Below, piece after piece: positions 37,917 to 48,002 of a DNA stretch of 64,000 bases; positions within the stretch are counted from its first letter, which is position 1; every line of letters begins with the position of its first letter. The stretch comes from Schaalia sp. lx-260 (lineage in GTDB: Bacteria > Actinomycetota > Actinomycetes > Actinomycetales > Actinomycetaceae), in NCBI RefSeq assembly GCF_021083645.1, contig NZ_JAJNRQ010000004.1, positions 62,001-126,000 of the forward strand. The letters are read 5' to 3'. A program made the translations under genes and the position numbers. The notes under the pieces are model-generated. The model was not told the origin of the DNA. It made no database searches and saw only the letters and a program-made list of their open reading frames with translations.

Positions 37917-38760
37917 GGCAGACACCTCCGGTTTTTTCTTGGCCCATAGACCTCACACATGCGACATGAGCAGGAACATCATGGACACGTACTCCCCACA
38001 CCCCATGTTTTGCCACACGAGCCGTGATATCCACAGTTGCCTCATCGCGATCTGCGATAGGTGACAAAGAAAGGAAACGCTTACGTGATGCCCCTATAAG
38101 GACAGGGTACCCCAGAGCACATAAACGATCTGTTTGATGAACAATTTCCCAGCACTGTTCATTCGTTAAAGAAAAACCTAAACCGGGGTCCACGATGATA
38201 CGGTCTTGCGGGACACCTGCTTCACATGCGGCCTCAATTTGCTGGAGTACACGTGAAAGGACTGTAGCGACCACATCATGACCATGATCAAAAGTCTCAT
38301 TCGGATCGCCAGGTAGAGCATGGAAACGTTGGATAACGTAGGCACATTCTGAGTGGGCGACCGTGGTATTCATATCTGAATCCCACATGCCACCAGATAC
38401 GTCATTAATAATTGCAACCCCTGCTTGAGCACAGCGACGCGCTGTTTCTGCGTGCAACGTGTCAACTGACACAACGACACCTGCATTCACAAGATGGGTC
38501 ACGACTTCACGTATGCGGTCCCATTCTTCGCCTGGTGTGATTCGAGTCGAATGCGGGCGGGTAGATTCCCCTCCGATGTCAATAAGGTCAGCTCCCGCTT
38601 CTAACATTTCATAAGCGTGATCCAGTGCTCGTGAGTGTTCTGCCCAACGGCCACCATCAGAAAACGAATCCGGCGTTAAATTCAAAATACCCATCACCAG
38701 TGTTCTCCCCGTGGGCACGGTAAGCCCATGAGGTAATCGCAGGAGCGGATATTTACTCAC
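37900..38760 (-). CDS. folP: Dihydropteroate synthase
   Basis: Condenses hydroxymethyl-dihydropterin pyrophosphate with p-aminobenzoate; the sulfonamide target. The 286 residues show [18 protein letters not shown] (about 20-37), the signature [10 protein letters not shown] (about 57-66) and the phosphate-binding GASRKRFL near the C-terminus. The GTG start at 38760 overlaps the folE stop as GTGA. The longer frame upstream lies inside folE and is rejected. It is central to the folE-folP-folBK operon. Confidence 0.95.
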   Translation of the reverse strand: MSKYPLLRLPHGLTVPTGRTLVMGILNLTPDSFSDGGRWAEHSRALDHAYEMLEAGADLIDIGGESTRPHSTRITPGEEWDRIREVVTHLVNAGVVVSVDTLHAETARRCAQAGVAIINDVSGGMWDSDMNTTVAHSECAYVIQRFHALPGDPNETFDHGHDVVATVLSRVLQQIEAACEAGVPQDRIIVDPGLGFSLTNEQCWEIVHQTDRLCALGYPVLIGASRKRFLSLSPIADRDEATVDITARVAKHGVWGVRVHDVPAHVACVRSMGQEKTGGVCHDGQA

Positions 38761-39326
38761 CGAGGACCACCTAGTACGAGCGACATCATTTCTGCACGTG
38801 TGGCAGCGTCTTTCATTATGCCTCGTAGTGCCGATGTGACCGTTGAAGATCCCGGTTTGTTGATGCCACGCATTGCCATGCACATGTGCTCTGCTTCAAT
38901 GACAACTATGACACCTTGAGGTGTCAGTACCTCATCAATAGCCTGAGCAATCTGCGCGGTGAGTCGTTCTTGCACTTGTGGCCGACGCGCGTAGCCTTCA
39001 ACTACTCGCGCCAGTTTTGACAAACCCGTTACTCGACCGTGTGAAGGAATATAGCCAACATGTGCACGACCATAGAAAGGCAAAAAGTGATGCTCACACA
39101 CCGAATGGAAAGGGATGTCGCGGACAAGGACTAGTTCATCTGTTCCTGTTTCAAAAACTGTGCTCAGATGTTCACGTGGATCTTCTTCAAGTCCTTTGAG
39201 TAGTTCTTTCCACGCACGACCCATCCGGGCAGGAGTGTCCCGCAGACCGTCACGAGCAGGGTCTTCCCCTACCGCTTCCAGTAGTTGACGCATTGCATCG
39301 ACTACTGCCTCCTCGTTGTAGGCCAC
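38757..39326 (-). CDS. folE: GTP cyclohydrolase I
   Basis: First step of folate synthesis, turning GTP into dihydroneopterin triphosphate. 189 residues. The zinc-site motif [20 protein letters not shown] (about 75-94) supplies Cys and His ligands, and the second zinc Cys lies in [11 protein letters not shown]. The GTG start shares its G with the TAG stop of ftsH (TAGTG), and the stop overlaps the start of folP. It is therefore translated within a tightly coupled ftsH-folE-folP-folBK transcript. Confidence 0.96.
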   Translation of the reverse strand: MAYNEEAVVDAMRQLLEAVGEDPARDGLRDTPARMGRAWKELLKGLEEDPREHLSTVFETGTDELVLVRDIPFHSVCEHHFLPFYGRAHVGYIPSHGRVTGLSKLARVVEGYARRPQVQERLTAQIAQAIDEVLTPQGVIVVIEAEHMCMAMRGINKPGSSTVTSALRGIMKDAATRAEMMSLVLGGPR

Positions 39327-41377
39327 TATTCCCCCTCAGGAGTCGCATGAGGTGTTTCTGACGGTTCAGAAGGAAGGTTCGCTTCCTCTGTCTGAAGGTG
39401 TGCTTCAGATTCAGCTATGTCGTCTTTTTCAGAATGTGCGCTCACTGGGTTCCCTAGAACAGCTCCTGGGATTGCTGCCTCAGATAGGTAATTCCATACT
39501 GGACGATCCGGCTGTTTACGAACCGCTGTGAATATTTCTTTCAGCGCTGTTTCGTCCAGTGTTTCTTCTTCTAGGAGGCGCTGTGACAGCGTATCCAAAA
39601 CATCGCGGTTACGTGTGAGGATTTCCCATGCTTCACGTGTCGCGTTATCCAGGAGTAGGCGAACTTCTTCGTCAATGATTGTCGCAATCGTTTCTGAGGT
39701 ACCGCGTCCTTGGGCTTGGCCCTGATTATGAGCAAATGGGTCAGTATCCGAGGAACCGAGTTTCACATTACCGACACGCGAGGACATCCCGTAGTCTGTC
39801 ACCATTGCTCGTGCTGATTCTGTGGCTTTTTGAATGTCATTTGCCGCACCGGTTGACGGGTCACGGAACACGATTTCTTCAGCAACACGACCACCCATGC
39901 TGTACACGAGATTGTCCAATAGTTGGTTGCGTGTACGAGAGTAACGGTCTTCTGTTGGCATCACCATGGTGTAGCCCAAAGCGCGGCCGCGCGGCAAAAT
40001 CGTCACCTTTGTCACCGGATCGGTGTAGTTCAAAGCCGCTGCACACAAGGCGTGTCCGGCTTCATGGTAGGCGGTCACCGCTTTATCGTGATCGTTCATG
40101 ACACGTGTACGTTTCTGAGGACCAGCAATCACACGATCAATAGCTTCATCAATGGCGCGATTGTCAATAAGGTCCGCGTGAGAACGCGCTGTCAACAAAG
40201 CTGCTTCATTGAGTACGTTGGCGAGGTCCGCTCCGGTAAAACCTGGGGTACGTTTTGCGATCTGGCGTAGGTCTACGTCCTCAGTCATGGGTTTACCGGC
40301 CGCATGTACTTTCAGGATTGCTTCACGCCCCTTCAGATCAGGGGCTTCAACAGCGATTTGCCTATCGAAACGGCCTGGACGCAGTAAAGCTGGGTCCAGA
40401 ACGTCAGGACGGTTCGTTGCGGCAATCAAAATGACATTTGCACGGTTGTCGAAGCCATCAAGTTCAACAAGAAGCTGATTGAGGGTTTGTTCGCGTTCAT
40501 CGTTACCGCCGCCAAAACCGGAACCACGGTGACGACCAACCGCATCAATTTCGTCAATAAAGATAATCGCTGGAGCCGCTTTCTTTGCTTGACCAAATAG
40601 GTCACGCACACGCAGCGCACCCATACCAACATACAGTTCAAGGAATTCTGAACCAGAGATAGAAAAGAACGGTGCATGTGCTTCACCGGCAACCGCTTTC
40701 GCAAGCAGTGTTTTACCTGTTCCCGGAGGACCGTACAACAAAACGCCCCTGGGAATTTTGGCACCTACACGTTGGAATTTTTCTGGTGAAGACAAAAACT
40801 CGCGTATTTCCTCAAGTTCTTCAACAGCTTCATCTGCACCTGCAACGTCACCAAAGGTAATGTCTGGACGTTCTTGGTTGACTTCACGAATCTTGGATTG
40901 GCCGAAAGCATCCATCATTCGGCCTCCACCCCAACGGCGCATCAGGAACCAGAATGCTCCAACAAGGATGATGATGGGCACTAGTGTTTGCACCATTGCG
41001 GATAGGAAGGATGTCTGAGGGTACAGGGTGTTCCATCCGCGTGCGGGTTCAAGTTTCGTTACAGTCGATACCAGTTCTTCGCTTTGAATACGTGCGTAAC
41101 TGAAAGTGATGGAGCGTCCTAAGTTACGATCTTGGTCGCCGAGGCCAGTTGATTTATGAGTCCAGTCAGCGGTGAGCCGAACAACGACTTGCTGAGTTCC
41201 CTCGTTAATATCAACGCGTTCAACCGTGTCGCTTGTGAGTATTTCAAGACCTTCTGATGTATCAACTGATCGCGGCTGAAACCACGCCCATGCAACCCAG
41301 GCACCCATCGACAAAATCAGCAGGGGCACGAGTACCCATGCCCAGTTCACTCGCTTCTTTTTTGCGTTTTCCGTCAC
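39326..41377 (-). CDS. ftsH: Membrane AAA+ zinc metalloprotease FtsH
   Basis: 683 residues. Two transmembrane helices (about 12-32 and 128-146) bracket an extracytoplasmic domain. The AAA+ module has Walker A GPPGTGKT (about 214) and the second-region-of-homology arginines. The peptidase domain has the zinc motif HEAGH (about 436-440). The acidic C-terminal tail of about 50 residues is disordered. The GTG at 41377 has AGGA upstream. FtsH degrades damaged membrane proteins and selected regulators. Its position between hpt and folE is conserved in actinobacteria. Confidence 0.96.
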   Translation of the reverse strand: MTENAKKKRVNWAWVLVPLLILSMGAWVAWAWFQPRSVDTSEGLEILTSDTVERVDINEGTQQVVVRLTADWTHKSTGLGDQDRNLGRSITFSYARIQSEELVSTVTKLEPARGWNTLYPQTSFLSAMVQTLVPIIILVGAFWFLMRRWGGGRMMDAFGQSKIREVNQERPDITFGDVAGADEAVEELEEIREFLSSPEKFQRVGAKIPRGVLLYGPPGTGKTLLAKAVAGEAHAPFFSISGSEFLELYVGMGALRVRDLFGQAKKAAPAIIFIDEIDAVGRHRGSGFGGGNDEREQTLNQLLVELDGFDNRANVILIAATNRPDVLDPALLRPGRFDRQIAVEAPDLKGREAILKVHAAGKPMTEDVDLRQIAKRTPGFTGADLANVLNEAALLTARSHADLIDNRAIDEAIDRVIAGPQKRTRVMNDHDKAVTAYHEAGHALCAAALNYTDPVTKVTILPRGRALGYTMVMPTEDRYSRTRNQLLDNLVYSMGGRVAEEIVFRDPSTGAANDIQKATESARAMVTDYGMSSRVGNVKLGSSDTDPFAHNQGQAQGRGTSETIATIIDEEVRLLLDNATREAWEILTRNRDVLDTLSQRLLEEETLDETALKEIFTAVRKQPDRPVWNYLSEAAIPGAVLGNPVSAHSEKDDIAESEAHLQTEEANLPSEPSETPHATPEGE

Positions 41378-41396
41378 GACAATCCTTTATTGAGTT

Positions 41397-41951
41397 TCAG
41401 CCACCATACACATGCGGTGCCAACGTACCGACAAAAGGCAGATGACGGTAGTTTTCAGCGTAATCTAAGCCATATCCGACAACGAATTCATTCGGAATTT
41501 CAAAACCGACGTAGGCGACATCAACTTCCACTTTTGCGGCTTCTGGTTTACGCAGCATAGTGGCAATCTGTACTGATGCTGCTCCGCGTGATTCTAAGTT
41601 TTTCCGTAACCATGACAGTGTTAAACCGGAGTCAATGATGTCTTCAACGATCAGCACATGTTTACCATGAACGTCGTTATCTAGATCTTTGAGGATACGT
41701 ACGACACCTGAAGATTTTGTGCCTGAACCGTAGGAGGACACAGCCATCCAGTCCATTTTTAATGGAGTATGAATTTTACGGGATAAATCCGCCATCACCA
41801 TGATAGCTCCACGTAAAACACCTACCAGCAAAATTTCACGACCAACATAGTCACGGTCAATTTCTGCTGCCATTTCAGTTAAACGCTGATCCAGTTCAGC
41901 TTCGTCAACGAGGATGCTTTTCAGATCCTGTCCCATATCGGTTGCGTCCAC
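41397..41951 (-). CDS. hpt: Hypoxanthine phosphoribosyltransferase
   Basis: Purine salvage enzyme converting hypoxanthine (and guanine) with PRPP to the nucleotide. 184 residues with the PRPP-binding signature VLIVEDIIDSGLTL (about 98-111) and the flexible loop SSYGSGTKSSG (about 71-81). The GTG at 41951 is chosen because AGGAAAG stands seven to eight bases upstream; the ATG at 41936 lacks one. It lies between tilS and ftsH on the same strand. Confidence 0.95.
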   Translation of the reverse strand: MDATDMGQDLKSILVDEAELDQRLTEMAAEIDRDYVGREILLVGVLRGAIMVMADLSRKIHTPLKMDWMAVSSYGSGTKSSGVVRILKDLDNDVHGKHVLIVEDIIDSGLTLSWLRKNLESRGAASVQIATMLRKPEAAKVEVDVAYVGFEIPNEFVVGYGLDYAENYRHLPFVGTLAPHVYGG

Positions 41952-42017
41952 CGCGTTTCTTTCCTCTCTGCTGTACGGATCACAGAATGTTCTGGGTCCT
42001 CACAACACTATTCTGTT

Positions 42018-43445
42018 CTAGCGTGCCACATTTCCATGCCTTGATGCATGGCATAGATCGTTTACGGGCGATTCACCACATTTCAAATAGGCTTTTTTCC
42101 CTTTACCGTATCGGTCGATGACGACTCCTGGTAGATGCAATGGTCCTTGACCATGCCACTGTTTCACCAAATCCACAGCTTGTCGAATATGCGTTGAGGA
42201 TAGCTGGCCTGCGCGTGCTCCGCCCTCTAATAAGAACAGCCTGACAACTCGTGCAAGAACAGCATATGGCAGGTTTTTCACAGCGGATACACTCAAAATA
42301 TACGTGTTGTTTTTACTTAAATTCAGTCCTGTAGCATATGTTTTGTCAGATATTTCTTGCACTGCGCAGTCACATTCAGGTTGATCTGTATTAGGGGATG
42401 GGTCGCCTGATTTATCCCATTCGGGCATATGTGTTTCAGGGGCAGATTCCAGTGGTTGAGTCGAAAAATTATGAGGCGTTAGTGCTGGTCTTTCGCAATT
42501 ACCCGAGTGCGAGTGCGCATCATGTTGCAGATCCGACATGTGTGAAATATGAGGCATGTGCTCAAAATCTTCTTGACCTATATGGCGCACTTCACGTAAA
42601 GCGTTACGGTATTCATGCCATGCCCACTGCGTCAAGGCATCGTCATCATCAGCAGCATTCGCAGCAGTTCTAGCAAGGGCCTGCGTCACATCTTGACCTA
42701 AAGCACGGTTGAGCAGGGGTAAAACATCTGCTCGCACGGCCGCTCGACGTAAAGGAGAACCATCACGAGTTTTCCATGGTCCGTCCGGAAAATTCGAGGG
42801 GTCTTCCACCCACGGGATCCCTAAAGTCTTAACCGCTTCACGAATAATCTCACGCCTGACCCCTAAAAAAGGGCGCACCCACACGCCATCTTTCCCATAG
42901 CGACACGCATCCATTGCACGTAACGACCCTGTGCCAGAGCCTCTGGCTAAACGCAGAATCACTGTTTCGGCTTGATCGTCAAGGGTGTGTCCCAGAAAAA
43001 TTGGAACGCAGGAGCCACCTTCTTGTTCATGTATGCGCGCGGCATAGTCAATAAGGGCCGCTCTACGTCCTTGGCGAGCAGCAGCTTCTGGTCCGCCTTC
43101 CTGCGCCATGTTGATATGACATATATGAGCGTACGCGCCTAGCTGTCTGGCTTGCGCACATACGCGTTCAGCTTCTGCGGATGATTCAGCACGAACACCA
43201 TGATCGACTGTCAATGTGTGCACATGCAGTCCTGCCCGCATTCCCGCATCAAGAGTGGCCACGGTGAGTGCTGTCGAGTCAGCGCCACCGGAAAAACCTA
43301 CAAGAACAGCTTTCGCTCCCTCTTTTTTCATCTGTTGAATATACGGGCGTACAGCAAGACTGATTTCTCTCACCGCACCACGAGGTTGAGGGCCTATGAG
43401 GGTAACTGCCTGACTCAAAGGCCGTGCGTGTTGTTCAACCCACAC
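42018..43445 (-). CDS. tilS: tRNA(Ile)-lysidine synthase with central insertion
   Basis: Modifies C34 of the AUA-decoding tRNA(Ile) with lysine, using ATP. The N-terminal PP-loop domain has GFSGGADSTAL near residue 51-61 and GHTLDDQAETVILRLARGSG. The C-terminal part includes LSSTHIRQAVDLVKQWHGQG. Between them, after DDDDALTQWAWHEY, an insertion of about 80 residues rich in His, Ser, Pro and Asp (starting near HISHMSDLQHD) has no counterpart in the usual enzyme. The start is uncertain. I take GTG at 43445 (GGGGG upstream, ten-base overlap with the gene before); ATG at 43472 is the alternative. Confidence 0.9.
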   Translation of the reverse strand: MWVEQHARPLSQAVTLIGPQPRGAVREISLAVRPYIQQMKKEGAKAVLVGFSGGADSTALTVATLDAGMRAGLHVHTLTVDHGVRAESSAEAERVCAQARQLGAYAHICHINMAQEGGPEAAARQGRRAALIDYAARIHEQEGGSCVPIFLGHTLDDQAETVILRLARGSGTGSLRAMDACRYGKDGVWVRPFLGVRREIIREAVKTLGIPWVEDPSNFPDGPWKTRDGSPLRRAAVRADVLPLLNRALGQDVTQALARTAANAADDDDALTQWAWHEYRNALREVRHIGQEDFEHMPHISHMSDLQHDAHSHSGNCERPALTPHNFSTQPLESAPETHMPEWDKSGDPSPNTDQPECDCAVQEISDKTYATGLNLSKNNTYILSVSAVKNLPYAVLARVVRLFLLEGGARAGQLSSTHIRQAVDLVKQWHGQGPLHLPGVVIDRYGKGKKAYLKCGESPVNDLCHASRHGNVAR

Positions 43446-44289
43446 GTCGCCCCCACATATCAGGTTGCGCATATTCAGCCACGGTAGGCAAGTTTGCTAC
43501 GTCCCGTAAAAGTTCCGGAAGCATTCGCGCCGCCACCACGTAATCTGCGAAATTTTGTGTACGTTCACATATCACGCTGATGTCGGGTGGTGGGGTCAGT
43601 ATTTTACGGAGGACATGTAGTCGCGCTGCTTCATTATGTTTTTTGTCGTAGTGGCGCAACCATTGGCATGAAGGCATATCAACAGGTGTGAGCGCATCCA
43701 TTGAAGCGTAAGCCAAGGCGTCTGAAAGGAAAATGAAATGCGCAAGCTCATGTGTTGTATCGGGGAGCGCACTCATTAAATGAATGAGGTATTCGATGAG
43801 GTGTGGCGCGTATATGTGGTGTGTAGCAGTAAGTGCTGTGCGTAGGGACACCCATCGGCACCAGTCGTTTTGGTCAAGCTGAAATTGTTGTGCTTGAGTA
43901 AAAATGTTCGGTGCGACAAGTACACGTGTATTTCGGGTCATATCCCATATGCCAGTCACATGGCGCATAGTTGTACGCCCCCACAGGGCTGTCTTATATA
44001 AAGCCGTTGGGCGTATGTTAAGGCTCTGGCCTGTAACTAGTTGACGTAAAGCTGTGAAACACACGGTTGCGGCAGCTCGTCGTTCAACGATTTCAATGGG
44101 AGATTTGATGACTGTGGAAGCTGCTTCAGGTAGGTGACTTAAACGCTGCACGTAGGGTTTGACCCATTCATCTGTGCGCCGTAGTCTGCGAACAACAGCA
44201 GCCGCTGTCGGAGCCGTTACATGCGGTCCCGATGGTAGGGAAGCGATCATGAATCGCATGAAAACGTCGTCCGCGCAGTCAGTACTCAT
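43435..44289 (-). CDS. DUF2342 (zincin-like) family protein lacking the HExxH motif
   Basis: Position between dacB and tilS, together with RVLVAPNIF and LDQNDWCRWVSL, identifies the actinobacterial DUF2342 / F420-biosynthesis-associated putative zinc metalloprotease family. In normal members the sequence continues LHEVTHRVQF, with HExxH as the zinc site. Here it continues LRTALTATHHIY, so all three zincin residues at those positions (H, E and H) are gone. At 284 residues it is also shorter than most members. It is therefore most likely a non-catalytic remnant or a protein with a new role. TAAACT lies six bases before the ATG, and AGGAAC could serve as ribosome-binding site. Confidence 0.75.
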   Translation of the reverse strand: MSTDCADDVFMRFMIASLPSGPHVTAPTAAAVVRRLRRTDEWVKPYVQRLSHLPEAASTVIKSPIEIVERRAAATVCFTALRQLVTGQSLNIRPTALYKTALWGRTTMRHVTGIWDMTRNTRVLVAPNIFTQAQQFQLDQNDWCRWVSLRTALTATHHIYAPHLIEYLIHLMSALPDTTHELAHFIFLSDALAYASMDALTPVDMPSCQWLRHYDKKHNEAARLHVLRKILTPPPDISVICERTQNFADYVVAARMLPELLRDVANLPTVAEYAQPDMWGRRVG

Positions 44290-44427
44290 GTTCCTAGTTT
44301 AGTGTCCTTTAAGGAAAGTCTCACTGCAGTTTTCATTGCACCATTAATAACTTCCGTACATGCGAGGGCAAAATAACGGTGTGCCTACCGGAATTCTGTC
44401 GGCATTCCGTGTGGCGTGCCAATACGT

Positions 44428-45810
44428 TTATAAGTTCGAGAGTTCGTGTAAAAATTCGTCAATGTGAGGTCGTGTCGTCACAGCTTCATTGCGCGGTACG
44501 TCATCATTTCCGAGGGCAAAAATCAGCAAGCGCCCTGAGGTTGTGGTGAGGACTCCAGCCATTGACACGGTTTTACCGAGCGTTCCTGTTTTTGCCTGCA
44601 CATTTGCGCGAGTGTTTTCTGATTGTAAGCGTGAGGTGAGTGTCCCTGAAACGCCTGCGATGGGTAGTGAACGCACGAGGTTGGCAACTGCCGGCGTTTT
44701 GTGTTCACGAACAGAATCGAAAATAGTAGCAATTAGTGTATCTGCGCTTACTCGATCGTTTTCAGATAAACCTGAGCAGTCGTCTAAGTGAATACCTTGT
44801 GTGGGAATTCCTGCATTTTGGAGGGTTAAGATCAGAGTGCTTACAGCGCCAGAGTAGGAAGTTTCTGCCCCTATTGTTCGTGCAGTTAAACGACAGTACT
44901 GGTCAGCAAGCGTGTTATCTGATTGCTCTAACATGTACCGTATTTGCTGTGCTTGTGTTGCTGATTCTATGCGAGCGACTTCGTATGTGTTTTCTGGAGG
45001 AGCAGCTTCACTTATCATTTCGACAGTGATGCCTGCTGCACGCAGATAGTCAGCGAAAAGAGTAGCCACCGTAGCGGCAGGGGCACTATAGAATGCATTT
45101 TCTTGACCATCAATACGACCAGCGTCAACCGCAAAAGCTGCGACATGTCCTTCGTAGTCACCGGAGTTTTGTTGATCCCATGTATTCAAGTGTGATGGTC
45201 CAGTAAAAGGCTGAGGAGCCCAGTACAGTTGCACTGCATTCACACCGTTGTTGTTCAGGGCGGCTATTGTTTTTCCCGCAAGGTCAGCCACGCCTGCCTG
45301 TCCATTGACTGCGTCTGGGTTTCCTGTTCCTGCTCCAAGGAGAAGGTCACCTTGTCCCCATAGGTATAGGTTTGTTCCTTCACGGGATACGCCTGTTGCT
45401 AATCGCTGGGAGGGGGATAGATGCGTTAAAGCGGCGTATGCGGTGAGAATTTTTGTGACTGAGGCGGGGGTGTGTGCTTGGGAAGTATTTTTTTCTAGCA
45501 GGGTTTCACCTGTCGTTGCATCGACTATTTTGGCCCAGCTTTTCCAGCCACCTTCGGCTGCGGCTGCTTCATTTTTTTGCCATAAGTGTTCTAGCTGTTT
45601 TGGATCGACAGGGTTGCCTTCTGTGGCTTTCCATTGGACGTTTTGATTCTTTTCCACATGTGGGAGTGCGGGCGGCGCTGCGGGACTGACAGCCTGTGAG
45701 AAAGTGAGAAAACCGGGGACACGATCGTATAGATCTGCCACCACATAGCCGACGGTCGCAAATAATAGCGCTGTAACGCTTAGAATCACCATGACGGCTT
45801 TATGTCTCAC
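44428..45810 (-). CDS. dacB: D-alanyl-D-alanine carboxypeptidase/endopeptidase (PBP4 type)
   Basis: 460 residues of the S13 peptidase family, acting on cell-wall peptides outside the membrane. One N-terminal hydrophobic helix (about 8-28) serves as signal/anchor. The penicillin-binding triads are SVTK (active-site serine, in HTPASVTKILTAYA), the SDN motif in EQSDNTLADQYC and KTG in VQAKTGTLGKT. The GTG at 45810 is chosen because a perfect AGGAGG stands six bases upstream. The TTG further up would place that AGGAGG inside the gene. Divergent from ppa; followed by the DUF2342 gene. Confidence 0.94.
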   Translation of the reverse strand: MRHKAVMVILSVTALLFATVGYVVADLYDRVPGFLTFSQAVSPAAPPALPHVEKNQNVQWKATEGNPVDPKQLEHLWQKNEAAAAEGGWKSWAKIVDATTGETLLEKNTSQAHTPASVTKILTAYAALTHLSPSQRLATGVSREGTNLYLWGQGDLLLGAGTGNPDAVNGQAGVADLAGKTIAALNNNGVNAVQLYWAPQPFTGPSHLNTWDQQNSGDYEGHVAAFAVDAGRIDGQENAFYSAPAATVATLFADYLRAAGITVEMISEAAPPENTYEVARIESATQAQQIRYMLEQSDNTLADQYCRLTARTIGAETSYSGAVSTLILTLQNAGIPTQGIHLDDCSGLSENDRVSADTLIATIFDSVREHKTPAVANLVRSLPIAGVSGTLTSRLQSENTRANVQAKTGTLGKTVSMAGVLTTTSGRLLIFALGNDDVPRNEAVTTRPHIDEFLHELSNL

Positions 45811-45918
45811 GGGTTTCCTCCTCAATATGATGGTAGGTAATCACAATAGTGTAGATGTAGGCATTAACCGACTCTGTGCCACCCTTGTGGCGGCGCAAGC
45901 CCAACTGAGGAGTGCATT

Positions 45919-46428
45919 GTGGAGTTTGACGTGACAATCGAGATTCCTAAAGGGAATCGAAATAAATATGAAATCGATCATAAAACGGGTCGTATTCGAC
46001 TTGATCGTATGTTATTCACATCAACACGTTACCCCGATGACTATGGATTCATTGATGACACGCTTGGCGAGGACGGAGATCCTTTAGATGCTCTGGTCCT
46101 GTTGGAAGAACCAACTTTCCCCGGATGCGTGATCCGTTGCCGCGCATTAGGTATGTTCCGTATGCGCGATGAGAAAGGCGGTGACGATAAGGTTTTATGC
46201 GTTCCAGCCTCAGATCAACGTGCGTCGTGGAGAACAGAGATTGAGGACGTGTCAGAGTTCCATCGCCTTGAAATTCAGCATTTCTTCGAGGTGTATAAGG
46301 ACTTGGAGCCGGGTAAATCAGTTGAGGGTGCTCACTGGGTAGGCCGTGAGGAGGCGGAAGCAGAAATTCGTCGCTCATATGAACGTCTGAAAGAGGCTGA
46401 GGCCAGCGGTGAACTCGATCATCATTAA
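45919..46428 (+). CDS. ppa: Inorganic pyrophosphatase
   Basis: Family-I soluble pyrophosphatase, 169 residues. It shows the metal-binding signature in [15 protein letters not shown] (about 52-66), with the preceding YPDDYGFI. The GTG at 45919 has GAGGAG seven to eight bases upstream. It drives biosynthetic reactions by removing pyrophosphate. Divergent from dacB, with a very strong hairpin after the stop. Confidence 0.96.
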   Translation: MEFDVTIEIPKGNRNKYEIDHKTGRIRLDRMLFTSTRYPDDYGFIDDTLGEDGDPLDALVLLEEPTFPGCVIRCRALGMFRMRDEKGGDDKVLCVPASDQRASWRTEIEDVSEFHRLEIQHFFEVYKDLEPGKSVEGAHWVGREEAEAEIRRSYERLKEAEASGELDHH

Positions 46429-46461
46429 TACTGGCTTATCTTACGTGAGTTGAGCATATGC

Positions 46462-46497
46462 ATGTGTGGGGAGTGCCTTTCGGCACTCCCCACACAT
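46462..46497. terminator. Bidirectional terminator between ppa and the NlpC/P60 gene
   Basis: ATGTGTGGGGAGTGCC and its exact complement form a 16-bp perfect stem with a TTTC loop. It lies 34 bases after the ppa stop and 35 bases beyond the end of the convergent gene. Confidence 0.9.
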
Positions 46498-46532
46498 TTT
46501 CACTGTGTATTTAATGGGATAAGTATTGAGAG

Positions 46533-47789
46533 TCAGTATCGAACGACGTAGGGTGCAGGATTGCCCCATATAGGAGTCGCATGGAGACTCATTCCCGGCA
46601 TAGGAGCCTCAATCATCTGACCATTACCAATGTAAATAGCAACATGGTGGTAGTAGCTTGGTCCGCCCCAGAAAATCAAATCGCCAGGCTGTTTTTGACC
46701 GTAAGGGATCTTTGTTCCTGCAAAGTATTGGTCTGTTGCACCACGAGGAACTGACACACCTTGAGAACGGAATGCTTGCTGAACCAGACCCGAGCAATCG
46801 TAGCCGTTAGGTCCGTTGCCGCCCCAAATGTACGGTAAGCCAACTTTGGACCAAGCGAATGCGATCACACCAGCGGCAACACCTGAGCTTGAAACCGGTC
46901 TGCTAGGTGCAGGGGGGTTCCATGCGGGAGCGCTCGGCGCATATGCTGCAGCGGCTTGGCGTGCAGCCTCAGCTTGACGTGCGGCTTCGGCTTGGCGAGC
47001 TGCTTCTGCTTGGCGTGCAGCCTCAGCCTGACGAGCTGCTTCGGCCGCAGCAGCGGCTTGACGTTCTGCCTCTAAAGCAGCTTCGCGTTCTTGAATCAGC
47101 TCAACCGTTGTATTTTGTTTCTTTGCGAGTTCTTCAACCAAAACCTGCTTACGCATATCCATTTCGTTGCGAACAGCAAGGGCTTGATCGTAAGCGGCTT
47201 GAGCTTCAGATGCGCGCTGGGATACAAGATCAACAGCATCTTGTTGTTTTTCAACAGCACGATCAGCGACCCCGCGCATTACCTGAGCGACCTGTTCAAG
47301 TGCAGCAACTTCCTGCATCCGGCTATCTGCCTGATGGGAAACGTTTTTGATCGTGGTCTGTTTAGTTTCAACAGAACGTAAACCATCAGCTTCTAAATAG
47401 GGGCTCAGGGAATCTAAAGGTGAACCACCCTCACGATATGCAGTGACAGCAACGGAAGCAATACGTGTTTTCGCTTGGTCAAAATCTGCCTGAGCTTTAT
47501 TTGCGTCAGCTTGCGCAGCCTCAGCTGTTGCTTTCGCGTCGTCAAGGACTTGCATCGCGCTATTGTATTGCTCGGTCACGGCAGCTGATTTACGTCCGGC
47601 TTCTTCTGCGCGAGCAGCGACATTTGCAAGCTCTACTTCAATTTGTGCAACGGACATTTTCGCTGCTTCTTCTGCAGCTTTTGCCCGATTAATGTCATCT
47701 TCCGACGGTGTTGCTTGCGCGAGGCTCGGAAGCGCAATAAAAGAAGCAGTTATGAGCGCGGCAAGGGCCATACGTCGAGTACGCTTCAC
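46533..47789 (-). CDS. Secreted NlpC/P60 peptidoglycan endopeptidase (RipA-like)
   Basis: 418 residues. A Sec signal peptide (1-26, cleavage after AQA) is followed by a long coiled coil (about 30-240). Then come five copies of the hexapeptide AARQAE (about 244-275), a Pro-rich linker (about 285-300) and a C-terminal NlpC/P60 domain (about 303-418). Its catalytic Cys is in YDCSGLVQQAF and His in YYHHVAIYIGNG. Such enzymes cut peptidoglycan stem peptides during daughter-cell separation; the coiled coil usually holds the enzyme inactive. The GTG at 47789 has TATGGT six bases upstream. Slippage in the repeat could vary linker length. Confidence 0.93.
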   Translation of the reverse strand: MKRTRRMALAALITASFIALPSLAQATPSEDDINRAKAAEEAAKMSVAQIEVELANVAARAEEAGRKSAAVTEQYNSAMQVLDDAKATAEAAQADANKAQADFDQAKTRIASVAVTAYREGGSPLDSLSPYLEADGLRSVETKQTTIKNVSHQADSRMQEVAALEQVAQVMRGVADRAVEKQQDAVDLVSQRASEAQAAYDQALAVRNEMDMRKQVLVEELAKKQNTTVELIQEREAALEAERQAAAAAEAARQAEAARQAEAARQAEAARQAEAARQAAAAYAPSAPAWNPPAPSRPVSSSGVAAGVIAFAWSKVGLPYIWGGNGPNGYDCSGLVQQAFRSQGVSVPRGATDQYFAGTKIPYGQKQPGDLIFWGGPSYYHHVAIYIGNGQMIEAPMPGMSLHATPIWGNPAPYVVRY

Positions 47790-47795
47790 TGTCTC

Positions 47796-47801
47796 ACCAT
47801 A
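47796..47801 (-). promoter_or_regulatory. Candidate -10 of the NlpC/P60 gene (leaderless)
   Basis: TATGGT lies six bases before the GTG start. GGTGAG overlaps it and could act as a weak ribosome-binding site instead. Confidence 0.4.
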
Positions 47802-47990
47802 CTTTCTGCTCTTGTTTAGTCAATATCAAAAACCACTATTGACTCTAATTCATCACTCGTCACTTACGCAATAAATATCCACATTATTAACATTTGTCAC
47901 ACCTGTAACATCCTGATCTTTTTCGCACACGCTTCACACTTCATACTGTTCTTCCGCCCCTCACAACACGCATTTTTCACCGAAAACACG

Positions 47991-47996
47991 TAGGCT
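47991..47996 (+). promoter_or_regulatory. Candidate -10 of the hydrolase gene (leaderless)
   Basis: TAGGCT lies six bases before the GTG start codon, identical in sequence and spacing to the element before ispF. Confidence 0.5.
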
Positions 47997-48002
47997 AAAA
48001 GC

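Noticed and set aside
46950-47065. An 18-base tandem repeat that could be taken for a CRISPR or VNTR array
   Set aside because: It encodes the AARQAE hexapeptide linker of the NlpC/P60 protein in frame, with synonymous changes and no spacers.
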